A stretch of 64,000 nt of DNA. Origin: Streptococcus suis (GTDB lineage Bacteria; Bacillota; Bacilli; Lactobacillales; Streptococcaceae). The notes beneath the pieces are model-generated. The model made no database searches and was not told where the DNA came from. It saw nothing but the letters and a program-made list of their open reading frames with translations. The position numbers and the translations under genes were made by a program. Positions within the stretch are counted from its first letter, which is position 1. Every line of letters starts with the position of its first letter. The stretch is taken from positions 1 through 64,000 of the forward strand of contig NZ_POQQ01000089.1 in assembly GCF_002964575.1 (NCBI RefSeq). Reading direction: 5' to 3'. Shown here piece by piece: positions 17,592 through 25,930 of the stretch.

Positions 17592-18233
17592 ATGGATTAT
17601 GTTTTGGAAGTTCTGCCCAGTTTATTAAATGGCGCGATGGTTTCCCTGCAAGTATTTTTTCTAGTATTGCTATTATCCTTGCCTTTGGGTGCAATTCTCG
17701 CCTTCTTAATGCAGATGAAGTTCAAACCTTTGCAATGGCTCTTGCATTTTTATGTTTTAATCATGCGTGGGACTCCATTGCTCTTGCAATTGATTTTTGT
17801 TTATTATGTTTTACCAAGTGTCGGTATAACATTTGACCGTATGCCAGCTGTTATTCTGGCCTTTACCCTCAACTATGCGGCTTATTTCTCAGAGATTTTC
17901 CGAGGAGGTATTGAAGCCATTCCAAAAGGTCAGTATGAAGCCGCTAAGGTCTTGAAATTTACCCCCGTTCAGACCATTCGTTATATAGTCTTGCCACAAG
18001 TTGTGAAAATTGTCCTGCCAAGTGTTTTCAATGAAGTCATGACCTTGGTCAAGGATACATCCTTGGTCTATGCCTTGGGTGTCAGTGACCTCTTGCTTGC
18101 CAGTCGTACAGCAGCCAACCGTGATGCTAGCTTGGCACCTATGTTTATCGCTGGAGCTATTTATCTCTTGATGATTGGTGCTGTAACCCTTGTTTCTAAG
18201 CAGGTAGAAAAGAAATTTGACTATTATAGATAG
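17592..18233 (+). CDS. amino acid ABC transporter permease (HisM/GlnP type)
   Basis: A 213-residue membrane subunit with about five helices and the EAA-type loop that contacts the ATPase (GIEAIPKGQYEAAKVLKFTP, with the usual EAA..G replaced by EAAKVL). MRGTPLLLQLIFVYYVLP is the canonical start of the polar amino-acid permease domain. First gene of a three-gene importer, 9 bp before the ATPase. The substrate may be cystine, glutamine or another polar amino acid; I cannot decide. Confidence 0.9.
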   Translation: MDYVLEVLPSLLNGAMVSLQVFFLVLLLSLPLGAILAFLMQMKFKPLQWLLHFYVLIMRGTPLLLQLIFVYYVLPSVGITFDRMPAVILAFTLNYAAYFSEIFRGGIEAIPKGQYEAAKVLKFTPVQTIRYIVLPQVVKIVLPSVFNEVMTLVKDTSLVYALGVSDLLLASRTAANRDASLAPMFIAGAIYLLMIGAVTLVSKQVEKKFDYYR

Positions 18234-18242
18234 GAGGAAGTC

Positions 18243-18875
18243 ATGTTAGAACTACGCAATCTATCCAAACGATTTGATAATAAACAGATTTTCTCCGACT
18301 ATGATTTGGTCATTCCAGAGGGGAAAATCGTTGCCATCGTTGGTCAATCAGGTGGTGGAAAGACAACTCTTTTACGGATGTTGGCTGGTTTGGAAACCAT
18401 TGATTCAGGTACTCTGATTTACAATGGTCAGGAACTGCCACTTGAGGAGTTGGGTAAACGACATCTGCTGGGCTTTGTCTTCCAAGACTTCCAGCTTTTC
18501 CCACACCTATCCGTATTGGAAAACTTGGTTCTCTCTCCTATGAAAACGCAGAAAATGACGCGTTCAGAGGCGGAAGACAAGGCCCTTAAACTCTTGGATA
18601 CTCTTGGCCTAGCTAACCACGCTACTGCCTATCCGTTTTCACTGTCGGGTGGACAAAAGCAACGTGTGGCTTTGGCGCGTGCTATGATGATTGATCCTGA
18701 GATTATCGGCTATGACGAACCAACCTCTGCCCTAGATCCTGAATTGAGAAAAGAAGTAGAAAAACTCATTCTTGAAAATAGGGCTACTGGAATCACGCAA
18801 ATTGTGGTCACCCACGATATGCAGTTTGCTGAAAATATCGCAGATGAAATCATCAAAATTGAACCAAAACACTAA
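18243..18875 (+). CDS. amino acid ABC transporter ATP-binding protein (GlnQ type)
   Basis: A 210-residue ATPase with Walker A GQSGGGKTTLL, Q-loop VFQDFQLFPHL, signature LSGGQKQRVALARAM, Walker [15 protein letters not shown] and the switch THDM. AGGAGGAAGTC precedes the ATG. It sits between its permease and its binding protein. It is shorter than the ~240-residue GlnQ family norm, the C-terminus ending soon after the H-loop. Confidence 0.92.
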   Translation: MLELRNLSKRFDNKQIFSDYDLVIPEGKIVAIVGQSGGGKTTLLRMLAGLETIDSGTLIYNGQELPLEELGKRHLLGFVFQDFQLFPHLSVLENLVLSPMKTQKMTRSEAEDKALKLLDTLGLANHATAYPFSLSGGQKQRVALARAMMIDPEIIGYDEPTSALDPELRKEVEKLILENRATGITQIVVTHDMQFAENIADEIIKIEPKH

Positions 18876-18889
18876 GAAAAGGAACAAAT

Positions 18890-19732
18890 ATGATGATGAA
18901 TATGAAAAAAATGATGCTTGGAGCTGCGGCTCTTGTAACGACTTTTGCCCTTGCTGCTTGTGGCTCAAGCCAGTCAACGACCAAGTCTGATAATTGGTCA
19001 ACTTACGAATCTGAAAAGTCCATCACAATTGGTTTTGACAAGACTTTTGTCCCTATGGGATTTGAAGAAACAGACGGTAGCTATACTGGATTTGATATTG
19101 ATTTGGCAACAGCGGTATTTGAAAAATATGGTATTACTGTTGAATGGCAGCCAATTGACTGGGATTTGAAAGAAACTGAATTGAACAATGGTAACATTGA
19201 TTTAATCTGGAATGGATATTCTGTTACGGATGAGCGTAAGGAAAAGGTTCTCTTCACAGATCCTTACATGGATAATCAACAAGTCTTGGTGACAAAAAAA
19301 TCTTCTAATATCAGTCAAGTGTCTGATATGAAAGATAAGATTTTGGGGGCACAAGCTGGTTCTTCAGGTTATTCAGTCTTTGAATCACAACCAGCCATTT
19401 TGAAAGATATTGTGCAAAACAATGACGCCAGTCAATATGCAACGTTTAATGAAGCTTTGATTGACTTGAAAAATGACCGTATCGATGGTCTCTTGATTGA
19501 CCGAGTATATGCCAATTACTACTTGCAACAAGAGGGAATCATCGCAGACTACAACATCATTGATGCTGGCTATGAAAACGAAGCTTTTGCGGTAGGTGCT
19601 CGTAAGTCAGATACGACACTGGTTGAAAACATCAATAAAGCCTTTACAGAATTATATAGCGATGGAACTTTCCAAGAAATTTCTCAGAAATGGTTTGGTG
19701 AAGATGTTGCTACAGACGCAGTAAAAAACTAA
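18890..19732 (+). CDS. amino acid ABC transporter substrate-binding lipoprotein
   Basis: A 280-residue lipoprotein. The signal peptide MKKMMLGAAALVTTFALAAC has the lipobox LAAC, with Cys as first mature residue. The SBP_bac_3 fold follows (ITIGFDKTFVPMGFEE...YTGFDIDLATAVFEKYGI; later NGYSVTDERKEKVLFTDPY). It captures the amino acid outside the membrane for the two preceding subunits. The ATG at 18890 has AAAAGGA before it; a second ATG at 18902 is an alternative. Confidence 0.92.
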   Translation: MMMNMKKMMLGAAALVTTFALAACGSSQSTTKSDNWSTYESEKSITIGFDKTFVPMGFEETDGSYTGFDIDLATAVFEKYGITVEWQPIDWDLKETELNNGNIDLIWNGYSVTDERKEKVLFTDPYMDNQQVLVTKKSSNISQVSDMKDKILGAQAGSSGYSVFESQPAILKDIVQNNDASQYATFNEALIDLKNDRIDGLLIDRVYANYYLQQEGIIADYNIIDAGYENEAFAVGARKSDTTLVENINKAFTELYSDGTFQEISQKWFGEDVATDAVKN

Positions 19733-19746
19733 TAATATAATATAAG

Positions 19747-19769
19747 AAAAAGAGCCATGTGCTCTTTTT
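19747..19769 (+). terminator. terminator of the amino-acid importer operon
   Basis: AAAAAGAGC / GCTCTTTTT perfect stem with a CATGT loop. Confidence 0.92.
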
Positions 19770-19770
19770 G

Positions 19771-19874
19771 TATAGTCGAATGAAGAGCTTTCAGACAAGG
19801 AACTGAGGTGCAGGCAGTACTGGAGTACGGCAAGCCGAAAGTGACGATGTATCAAAGCAAATTCAAATGACTAT
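19771..19874 (+). mobile_element. RUP-like ~104-bp miniature repeat
   Basis: It begins TATAGTCGAATGAA and ends TTCAAATGACTAT, imperfect terminal inverted repeats. The inside, with GCAGGCAGTACTGGAGTACG followed by GCAAGCCGAAAGTGACG, closely parallels the pneumococcal RUP element (107 bp, with GAGTACGGCAAGGCGA-type interior). It is non-coding and lies directly after a terminator. I infer a MITE mobilised in trans by an IS transposase. Confidence 0.7.
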
Positions 19875-19886
19875 CTGTCCAAATGA

Positions 19887-19920
19887 AAAGCCTGGTCTGA
19901 ATGACTAGGCTTGTTTTTTT
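19887..19920. terminator. terminator hairpin between RUP-like element and mntE
   Basis: AAGCCT (19888-19893) pairs with AGGCTT (19907-19912), followed by GTTTTTTT on the plus strand. It includes the mntE stop codon. Confidence 0.6.
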
Positions 19921-21098
19921 GAAATTTGATGGAAGATGACTGTCCAGTTTTCGTGACGTCGCCAGAGGGATGTGTGGACATAGTCACCGATTTCAAAGGT
20001 GACCAGTTTGGATTTCTGGCTGATAGAGGTCATCTGGTAATTGGATAGGTAGGTGGATTGTACAGGATGGGATTGAAGCATTTCAATTTTATTAAGGTAG
20101 CGCCCCTTGGCGTCTATTAGTAAATAATTCTCATCTATGAGGTTTTCATAGCCAACTTCGTGCGCTTGGATTTCTGATTCGAAGCGGTAGAGTTTGTCAA
20201 AGACATGTTCAAAGATTTCATCATGGGGGATGTCAGAAGGTTCGACATGGATATCTACATCAAAAACACCATGTTTTAGTGTGAGGAGTTGCTCCACTTG
20301 TTCTGTAATTTCATGGCTTTCGTAGACGGACAAATCGGGATTCATTTCTAAGACAATGTCCAGATAGATATTGGCACCGTAGGTTCTACCACGTTGTGAC
20401 TTGACGGCAACAACTTTAGGAAGTTTGAGAATATCTTCTTCGTATTTGTGGAGGAGCTCTTCATCAAAGCCGTCTGATAGTGTAAAGAAACTTTCCATGA
20501 ATATATCGTAGGCTGTTTTTAAGATGAAGAAGGTAATGACAACCGCAGCGAATTTATCGACGATGGGGAAATTGAAGGCAGCTGCAATGATGGCGATGGA
20601 TGTTCCGATAGAGGTTACGGCATCAGATAGGTTATCCTTTGCAGCAGCTTCTAAGGCTTTTGAATGAACTCTCTTAGCCAGTGATTTGTTATAAAGATAA
20701 ACGCCAATCATAACAAGGGCTGAGAAAATCCCAACTATAGCACCCGTCATATCAATTTCGACAGGCTGGTTGCTCATGATTTTGATGAAAGTAGAGTAGA
20801 GAACTTGAAACCCAACCACAAACATGATAAAGGATGTAATGAGGCTTGCCAAGTCTTCCATTTTCCAATGTCCAAACTTGTGGTCTGTATCAGCTGGTTT
20901 TTGAGCCATTCGCAGTCCGATAAGGACAGCTACATTGCCGATAATATCCGAAATATTGTTAAAGGCATCGGCGGTCAAAGCGTCCGAATGGAAGATGTGG
21001 CCCGCAGCCAACTTAATTCCAGAGAGGATAATGTAGGCTGAAATGGAAATGATGGCACCACGCTCGGCAAGTTTTAAATTCTGAATTTGTTGGTTCAT
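19905..21098 (-). CDS. mntE: manganese exporter MntE (cation diffusion facilitator)
   Basis: A 397-residue CDF transporter that exports Mn(II) across the cytoplasmic membrane in streptococci. It has six membrane helices in the first ~210 residues, with the metal-site motifs DAFNNISD (helix 2) and DNLSDAVTS (helix 5), and HKFGHWKMEDLASLI. The cytoplasmic dimerisation domain (QRGRTYGANIYLDIVLEMNPDLS region) and a further C-terminal domain ending in HTSLWRRHENW follow. The C-terminal extension and overall sequence are those of streptococcal MntE rather than CzcD/ZitB. GGAGG lies just upstream of the ATG. Monocistronic. Confidence 0.88.
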   Translation of the reverse strand: MNQQIQNLKLAERGAIISISAYIILSGIKLAAGHIFHSDALTADAFNNISDIIGNVAVLIGLRMAQKPADTDHKFGHWKMEDLASLITSFIMFVVGFQVLYSTFIKIMSNQPVEIDMTGAIVGIFSALVMIGVYLYNKSLAKRVHSKALEAAAKDNLSDAVTSIGTSIAIIAAAFNFPIVDKFAAVVITFFILKTAYDIFMESFFTLSDGFDEELLHKYEEDILKLPKVVAVKSQRGRTYGANIYLDIVLEMNPDLSVYESHEITEQVEQLLTLKHGVFDVDIHVEPSDIPHDEIFEHVFDKLYRFESEIQAHEVGYENLIDENYLLIDAKGRYLNKIEMLQSHPVQSTYLSNYQMTSISQKSKLVTFEIGDYVHTSLWRRHENWTVIFHQISKKQA

Positions 21099-21130
21099 AG
21101 CTCCTCCTAAACATATTCATTTATTCTAAC

Positions 21131-21170
21131 AAAAAGTCTACCCAGTTTCAAGAAACTTAGATAGACTTTT
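21131..21170 (-). terminator. terminator of the ThrE-like exporter operon
   Basis: Read on the minus strand, AAAAGTCTA...TAGACTTTTTG with an inner AAGTTTC/GAAACT stem. It includes the last codons of the small exporter subunit. Confidence 0.75.
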
Positions 21171-21618
21171 CTGGTGATGATTTCGTTTGCAGATAGCGGT
21201 AGAGTTGCAGCAAGACTGTTCCGCTGGCCATGCCGATTGGGATGACTAAGGCTAATGTGAGAACAGTGGTGGTATTGACCAAGGCTTCTTTGTAACTTCC
21301 AGATACAAACTGTGTCGTTGTCAGATAGGCTCTGTAGCCTGGGACAAGAGGTGCTAGGATGGCCAGTGAAAAAATAACTGATGGTGTTTTGAGGACGATG
21401 CTCATGATTTGGCTGATGCAAGAACCGATTATAGCAGCAATAAAGGTTGCAATGACAACATTTGTCGGACCGAGGAGGAGTAGGTAGAGTAGCCAGACAA
21501 CCATACCTAATATGCCTCCGGGAATCAGCAATTGTTTTTGGACATTAAGAACGATAAGAAAGGCAACGATCGCAATATATGAAGCCACAGCCTGTAAGAA
21601 AAAATGAAGTAGATTCAT
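21157..21618 (-). CDS. threonine/serine exporter family, small subunit (YjjB/DUF3815-like)
   Basis: A 153-residue membrane protein with four or five helices, including PLVPGYRAYLTTTQFVSG, typical of the C-terminal half of ThrE. It starts 3 bp after the stop of the larger subunit, so the two are coupled. In this family the two halves together form the exporter; substrates in Gram-positives are mostly inferred. Confidence 0.82.
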   Translation of the reverse strand: MNLLHFFLQAVASYIAIVAFLIVLNVQKQLLIPGGILGMVVWLLYLLLLGPTNVVIATFIAAIIGSCISQIMSIVLKTPSVIFSLAILAPLVPGYRAYLTTTQFVSGSYKEALVNTTTVLTLALVIPIGMASGTVLLQLYRYLQTKSSPEKSI

Positions 21619-21621
21619 AAT

Positions 21622-22380
21622 TCACCCCACAATCAATAGTGCAACAGTTGTTCCTGCTCCTAAAGAGAGGATGACAAGCAGTGTTTGAAAAATCTTTGTC
21701 AAGCCGGTATTGAGGTGATTGGTCATCAAATCTCTAACGGCATTTGTAAATGCTATACCAGGAACAAAGGGCATGACCGCACCAGCATTGATCATATTAG
21801 GATTAAGGGCTAGATCTGTATAATTTGCCAGTAGCAAAGCTAGGAGAGAGAAGACCAAGGCACCTACAAATTTAGATACAAATTCGATTCCGATTAGACG
21901 GTCAATCAGGAGGGAGCAGGGGAAGGCGACAAGGGTTACAAAAGCGGTTGCGACAGCCTCCAAAGGATTACCACCTACCATGATAGTAAAAAATGGTGCA
22001 GCTAGGACAGCAGCTAGAATGGTTTGAAGTTGAGTATAGGGGAGGGGTTGGTTGCGAATAGAAGTTAATTCTTCTAGTGCTCGTTTTAAGCTGACCTGTC
22101 CAGCGGTTAAGGAGCGTGAAACCTGGTTGACCTGACAGACTTTTTGCATATCGTGCACTGGGTTGACAATCCGTTTCATCCGAGAGATGTTCGTATGGTC
22201 AATGGAAAAGAAGATGGCAGCAGGAATAGCCAAAACGTTGACTGCTTCAATCCCTTGTGATTTAGCAATACGAATCATGGTATCTTCAACACGGTGGATT
22301 TCAGCACCGCTTTGTAAGAGAATGGCCCCAGCTAGCATGAGCACATCAATGGCTAAGTTGAGTTCTTTTGATTCTTCCAT
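21622..22380 (-). CDS. threonine/serine exporter family, large subunit (YjjP/DUF1212)
   Basis: A 252-residue protein. It has a soluble N-terminal domain with GAEIHRVEDTMIRIA, the hallmark of the ThrE N-terminal half, then about five membrane helices with MPFVPGIAFTNAVRDLMTNH. Together with the next gene it makes a split ThrE-like transporter. A TGGTATAAT promoter (-10 at 22415-22410, minus) and GGGAGGAAG site precede it. Confidence 0.85.
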   Translation of the reverse strand: MEESKELNLAIDVLMLAGAILLQSGAEIHRVEDTMIRIAKSQGIEAVNVLAIPAAIFFSIDHTNISRMKRIVNPVHDMQKVCQVNQVSRSLTAGQVSLKRALEELTSIRNQPLPYTQLQTILAAVLAAPFFTIMVGGNPLEAVATAFVTLVAFPCSLLIDRLIGIEFVSKFVGALVFSLLALLLANYTDLALNPNMINAGAVMPFVPGIAFTNAVRDLMTNHLNTGLTKIFQTLLVILSLGAGTTVALLIVG

Positions 22381-22465
22381 AGCTTACTTCCTCCCATTGT
22401 TTTAGAACTATTATACCAAAACTTGATTTTCATATGAAAAAGTTACACAAAGTTGAGCAAAATTC

Positions 22466-22519
22466 TTGAAAAATATTCGTTTTCCATTATAATTGATTTA
22501 TCAACTGTTGATAAATCAA
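22466..22519 (+). promoter_or_regulatory. MarR-gene promoter with perfect 27-bp palindromic operator
   Basis: TTGAAA (22466-22471), 16-bp spacer, TATAAT (22488-22493). The palindrome TTGATTTATCAAC-T-GTTGATAAATCAA (22493-22519) starts on the last base of the -10, so a bound protein would block initiation. Probably the autoregulatory site of the MarR protein. Confidence 0.85.
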
Positions 22520-22534
22520 CAAAAGGAGAGAAGT

Positions 22535-22987
22535 ATGGAACAACTTTCTCAGTTACTCTACCAAATAAAACTTGCGGATGAGGCTGTGACCAGTTTATTT
22601 GAAAAGCAGTTGGGTATTAGTTTGACCCGCTATCAGCTTTTACAGCATTTACTGGAAGATTTTCCTTGTTCCCAGCAGGTTTTACAGGAAAAACTTCAAA
22701 TTGACCGCGCGGCCATTACCCGTCATCTAAAGGTGTTGGAGGAAAATGGCTATATCAGTAGAGAACGTAATCCTGAAAATCAGCGGGAAATGCTGGTTCA
22801 ACCCACCCAGCTCGCTTGGAATGATTTACAGGTCCATCCACCAGCCCAGCACCTAGCTGTGAAAGCAGCCATGGCAGACATTTTATCTGAGAGTGAAGAA
22901 GAACAGTTGAGCTATCTTCTGGAGAAATTAGTTTCAGGTCTTCAAACCCTCCCAGTTGAAACAGTTATTGAAGAAAAAGGAGAATAA
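22535..22987 (+). CDS. MarR-family transcriptional regulator
   Basis: A 150-residue dimeric winged-helix regulator. It shows CSQQVLQEKLQIDRAAITRHLKVLEENGYISRERNPENQREM, here noted by its recognition helix DRAAITRHLKVLE and the wing RERNPENQRE. The longer frame starts at 22493 inside the operator; the ATG at 22535 follows AAAGGAGAG and is preferred. It probably represses itself and the following DUF1304 gene through the palindrome at 22493-22519. The ligand is unknown. Confidence 0.9.
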   Translation: MEQLSQLLYQIKLADEAVTSLFEKQLGISLTRYQLLQHLLEDFPCSQQVLQEKLQIDRAAITRHLKVLEENGYISRERNPENQREMLVQPTQLAWNDLQVHPPAQHLAVKAAMADILSESEEEQLSYLLEKLVSGLQTLPVETVIEEKGE

Positions 22988-22991
22988 ATCT

Positions 22992-23351
22992 ATGTCCATT
23001 TTTACAACTATTTTAGCAAGTATCGTAGCTCTTGAGCATCTTTACATCATGTATCTTGAAACCTTTGCAACCCAGTCTGAAAAGACAAGCCAGACATTTG
23101 GTATGGATCAAGAAGAATTATCACGTCAATCTGTTTCGGCTTTGTTTAAAAATCAGGGTGTCTATAATGGTCTAGTAGCAATATTTCTTTTTTACGGAAT
23201 TTTCACAGGCAACCTTGAGATTACGACTATTTTTGTCTTGTTTGTTATTGCTGCAGCTGTGTACGGGGCAATATCTTCCAATCCTAAAATCCTATTAAAA
23301 CAAGGTGGACCAGCCATCTTGGCCCTGATTTCTATTTTGTTGTTTAAATAA
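22992..23351 (+). CDS. DUF1304 small membrane protein
   Basis: A 119-residue protein with four hydrophobic segments beginning MSIFTTILASIVALEHLYIMYLE; the EH..IM.LE pattern is typical of DUF1304. The function of the family is unknown. It starts 4 bp after the MarR stop with AAAGGAGAATAAATCT before the ATG, so it is the main target of the MarR operator. Pairs of MarR and DUF1304 are common in Firmicutes and suggest a stress or solvent-type inducer. Confidence 0.85.
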   Translation: MSIFTTILASIVALEHLYIMYLETFATQSEKTSQTFGMDQEELSRQSVSALFKNQGVYNGLVAIFLFYGIFTGNLEITTIFVLFVIAAAVYGAISSNPKILLKQGGPAILALISILLFK

Positions 23352-23354
23352 GTT

Positions 23355-23382
23355 AAAAAGCCTTCCGTGAGGAGGGCTTTTT
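23355..23382. terminator. bidirectional terminator
   Basis: AAAAAGCCTTCC / GGAGGGCTTTTT stem (one wobble) with a GTGA loop, between the convergent DUF1304 and DUF4097 genes. Confidence 0.92.
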
Positions 23383-23386
23383 GCAA

Positions 23387-24241
23387 TTACCGAATAGTCA
23401 ATTCTCCATCCAGTGTAGAGATGAAGAGGTAATTATTGGCTTGGGTATTGGAATATGCTGGCAGTTCTATTCTGTTATTATTTTGACTGGCATCTATGTA
23501 GAGGTCCATTTTTGTTTGTGAATGAAGAGAGATGTCGATTGAGCCATTGTAATTGCTGATGTCATGTCTTCCTTCTAGTTTTAGATTTTCTGCTTTAAAA
23601 TCCCCATCCTCAATCGTTAGGCTACTGCCAACAGTATTGAAAATGTCTTTCGGACTTGTTAATGTGGAATGATTGATTGTTACATCTCCATTTAGGTGTG
23701 ATAAATGAGTATAGCTGATGTGACTGTTTTCAATCAACATGTCACCATCTTCTACTGTGAGTTCCAGATTTTGAATGGTCACTTTATCCAGATACAAATC
23801 TCCCTGAAGGCTACCTGCGAGTGATTCGATTGTGCTATTTTTTGGGACTTCTAAGACAGGTTGGTGGTAGGCGACATTTTGGTCATTGACAAGATTTAAG
23901 ATTGGTTCGAGTAAACCATCATAAGAAACGATACCTTGAAATGCACTAGAAATGGTTAACTTTCCATCTTGAACTTGGTGGCTGAGGAGGTCGATGTCTT
24001 TATGCTGATTTCGATAGTAGTGGAGGTGGAATTGGTTGTCAGGCGAAGGCATGATGGACAGTCGTTCATTAACTTCTATTTCCCTAATGTCACTAAAACT
24101 GGCTGTTTGTGGCTGGAAGTAGTTTTCTGAGACAGTTCTCATATTTGTCCATCCGCCAGCTAGGAAACCGATGAGGCTGAGAATGGCTCCAAGACTGAGC
24201 AGGTTCAGAATGATTTTCGTAAATGGTTTAAGCTCTTTCAT
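23387..24241 (-). CDS. DUF4097 membrane-anchored protein
   Basis: 284 residues. One membrane helix at ~13-32 (ILNLLSLGAILSLIGFLAGG) and an extracytoplasmic repetitive beta-rich domain of DUF4097 type (LEVPKNSTIESLAGSLQGDL..., NLELTVEDGDMLIENS). The frame continues upstream, but the ATG at 24241 has AAAGGAGA six bases before it. It overlaps the DUF1700 gene by 14 bp. Last gene of the PadR operon. Confidence 0.8.
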   Translation of the reverse strand: MKELKPFTKIILNLLSLGAILSLIGFLAGGWTNMRTVSENYFQPQTASFSDIREIEVNERLSIMPSPDNQFHLHYYRNQHKDIDLLSHQVQDGKLTISSAFQGIVSYDGLLEPILNLVNDQNVAYHQPVLEVPKNSTIESLAGSLQGDLYLDKVTIQNLELTVEDGDMLIENSHISYTHLSHLNGDVTINHSTLTSPKDIFNTVGSSLTIEDGDFKAENLKLEGRHDISNYNGSIDISLHSQTKMDLYIDASQNNNRIELPAYSNTQANNYLFISTLDGELTIR

Positions 24242-24806
24242 GATAATCTCCTTTGCGAATGGTTCTTTGTATCCAGTGTAAAACAAACAAGAAGGTTTTG
24301 CTTCCAAGGTCTAGAGTGAATTTACTACCCAAGAGGGTGAGTGCCAAACAGATGAGGGCTAGCCCTGTGAAGAGGAGGGAGGAGGACCACGAGAGCGTGA
24401 AGAGGTCGAAGGCGAGGAGAAGTTGGGCGATTGCTAGACTGAGGAGGACAATCCAAAGTGATATTAGGAGTAGAAAGGCACTGAGGATGAACAGGAGTAG
24501 GGTAATGAAGAGGGCAACTAGGGTGATTGCTAGGGGAATGCCTATTGGTGCGGCAAGGATGGCGAGGATGGTCAACCAGACCATATTACGGGTATTTGGC
24601 TTATCTTCCGTCCGCTCTTTTTCGTAGAGGGTCGCTAGAATTTCACTTGCGGCTTCTTTAGGACTGCCCAATTCTTGAATAGCTTCTTCGTCGTTTTCTT
24701 TCTCATCGAAAAATTCATTAAAATAGTCCACGGTATCTTGAAAATCTTCTTTTGGCAAATGTTTGAGATGTTTTTCAAGTTTCTGCAAATATTCCTTGCG
24801 ATTCAT
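24228..24806 (-). CDS. DUF1700 membrane protein
   Basis: 192 residues. An N-terminal helical DUF1700 domain (NRKEYLQKLEKHLKHLPKEDF...YFNEFFDEKENDEEAIQELGSPKEAASEI) is followed by three or four membrane helices. AAAGGAGG precedes the ATG at 24806. It overlaps the upstream gene's 3' end region by being 12 bp from it, and the N-terminus is a paralogue of the N-terminus of the preceding gene. Confidence 0.82.
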   Translation of the reverse strand: MNRKEYLQKLEKHLKHLPKEDFQDTVDYFNEFFDEKENDEEAIQELGSPKEAASEILATLYEKERTEDKPNTRNMVWLTILAILAAPIGIPLAITLVALFITLLLFILSAFLLLISLWIVLLSLAIAQLLLAFDLFTLSWSSSLLFTGLALICLALTLLGSKFTLDLGSKTFLFVLHWIQRTIRKGDYHERA

Positions 24807-24817
24807 AGGAACCTCCT

Positions 24818-25930
24818 TTATCCTACAGTAAGTTGGCAGTCTTGACAATGGATGGTCAACTGAGCAGGGCTATTTTCTTGCTTGTAGCTGAGATGAGTGA
24901 TATCACCCTCTTTCATCATTGTAAACGCCTTATCCTTTGGAAGTTTAAGGCTAGAATCTTCCTCCCAGATGTCCAAACTGATGTCTGTATTTGGTTTAAA
25001 GGTTAGAACAGAATCTTCAGCCTGACAGTTTAGGCTCTTTTCAAGGACAAAATCCTTTAACTTCCAGACACAATCTTCTAATCTTATCCTTGCATCTGAA
25101 AGGCTCATGCTTGAGAGAGTGATAACAGCATCACTGGCTTCCAATGTCAACTCGTCCATTCGTCCATCGGAGATAGTTAGTGTAGCGTCCTCTAACCTTA
25201 GGGCAGAGCTTGGACAGCTCACTTTCGTCATGCTGATGCTGCTATCTTCTGCATTGATGACGATCTGTTCGCTCGCCTGCACAGCCGCCATCGTCAGACT
25301 ACTATCTGTCGTTTTCAGATTGAGATTGGTAAGGGGCAGGAGTTTTTCAGGGATTTTGAGAATAGCAGAGCTGGTTTGCTGGTTGGAAAAGTAGAGGTGG
25401 TCTGGGAGTGGCTTGCTAGATAGGTACAAACTATCTTGGACTAGTTGATAGTCAAAAGCCTGATAGGACCTCTCTTCAGAAAATGGATTATGCAATACTA
25501 CCTTGTCACCCTCATAGCTTTGCACACTAAGAGCTTGGTCTTCGAGAATAATCTGTAAACTTGCAAAATCAGGTAATTCTTCAATCTTCGCCGTCAATTC
25601 AATCCTTTCCCTAGCTTGAAAGGCTGAATGTTTGAAATTGTTGAAAAAACCATCCCAGTCAAATTGAAAGTCGAAGTCAAAATCGAAATCAAATGCTTTA
25701 GTTGATTGTGAAGTGCCTTGGTCTTTCTCGGTGATGAGGGCATCTTCGGGCAGGTTGGCTATGATTTCCTTTGCAGCTTCTTCAGCTGTTCCGAGTTCGC
25801 TAATAGCTGCCAGGTCATCCGCTTTTTCATCGAAATATTCATTGAAGTAGTCCAGAGCTTCCTGTCTGGCACTTGGATGGAGTTGAGATAGTGCTTGTTC
25901 TAGTTGGTTCAGATAATCTGCGCGTGTCAT
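24818..25930 (-). CDS. DUF1700-DUF4097 fusion protein (LiaX-like architecture)
   Basis: 370 residues. A DUF1700 helical domain (1-65: TRADYLNQLEQALSQLHPSA...YFNEYFDEKADDLAAISELGTAEEAAKEI) is joined by a linker with an unusual alternating FDFDFDFDFQFDWD run (about residues 79-92) to a C-terminal DUF4097 beta domain. There is no signal peptide or membrane segment. The same two-domain layout occurs in LiaX, the enterococcal surface sensor of daptomycin and antimicrobial peptides. The start overlaps the PadR stop as ATGA. Confidence 0.8.
   Translation of the reverse strand: MTRADYLNQLEQALSQLHPSARQEALDYFNEYFDEKADDLAAISELGTAEEAAKEIIANLPEDALITEKDQGTSQSTKAFDFDFDFDFQFDWDGFFNNFKHSAFQARERIELTAKIEELPDFASLQIILEDQALSVQSYEGDKVVLHNPFSEERSYQAFDYQLVQDSLYLSSKPLPDHLYFSNQQTSSAILKIPEKLLPLTNLNLKTTDSSLTMAAVQASEQIVINAEDSSISMTKVSCPSSALRLEDATLTISDGRMDELTLEASDAVITLSSMSLSDARIRLEDCVWKLKDFVLEKSLNCQAEDSVLTFKPNTDISLDIWEEDSSLKLPKDKAFTMMKEGDITHLSYKQENSPAQLTIHCQDCQLTVG

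Noticed and set aside
24253-24627. 124-codon plus-strand ORF opposite the DUF1700 gene
   Set aside because: No ribosome site, biased Arg/Met-rich composition, and antisense to a clear coding sequence.
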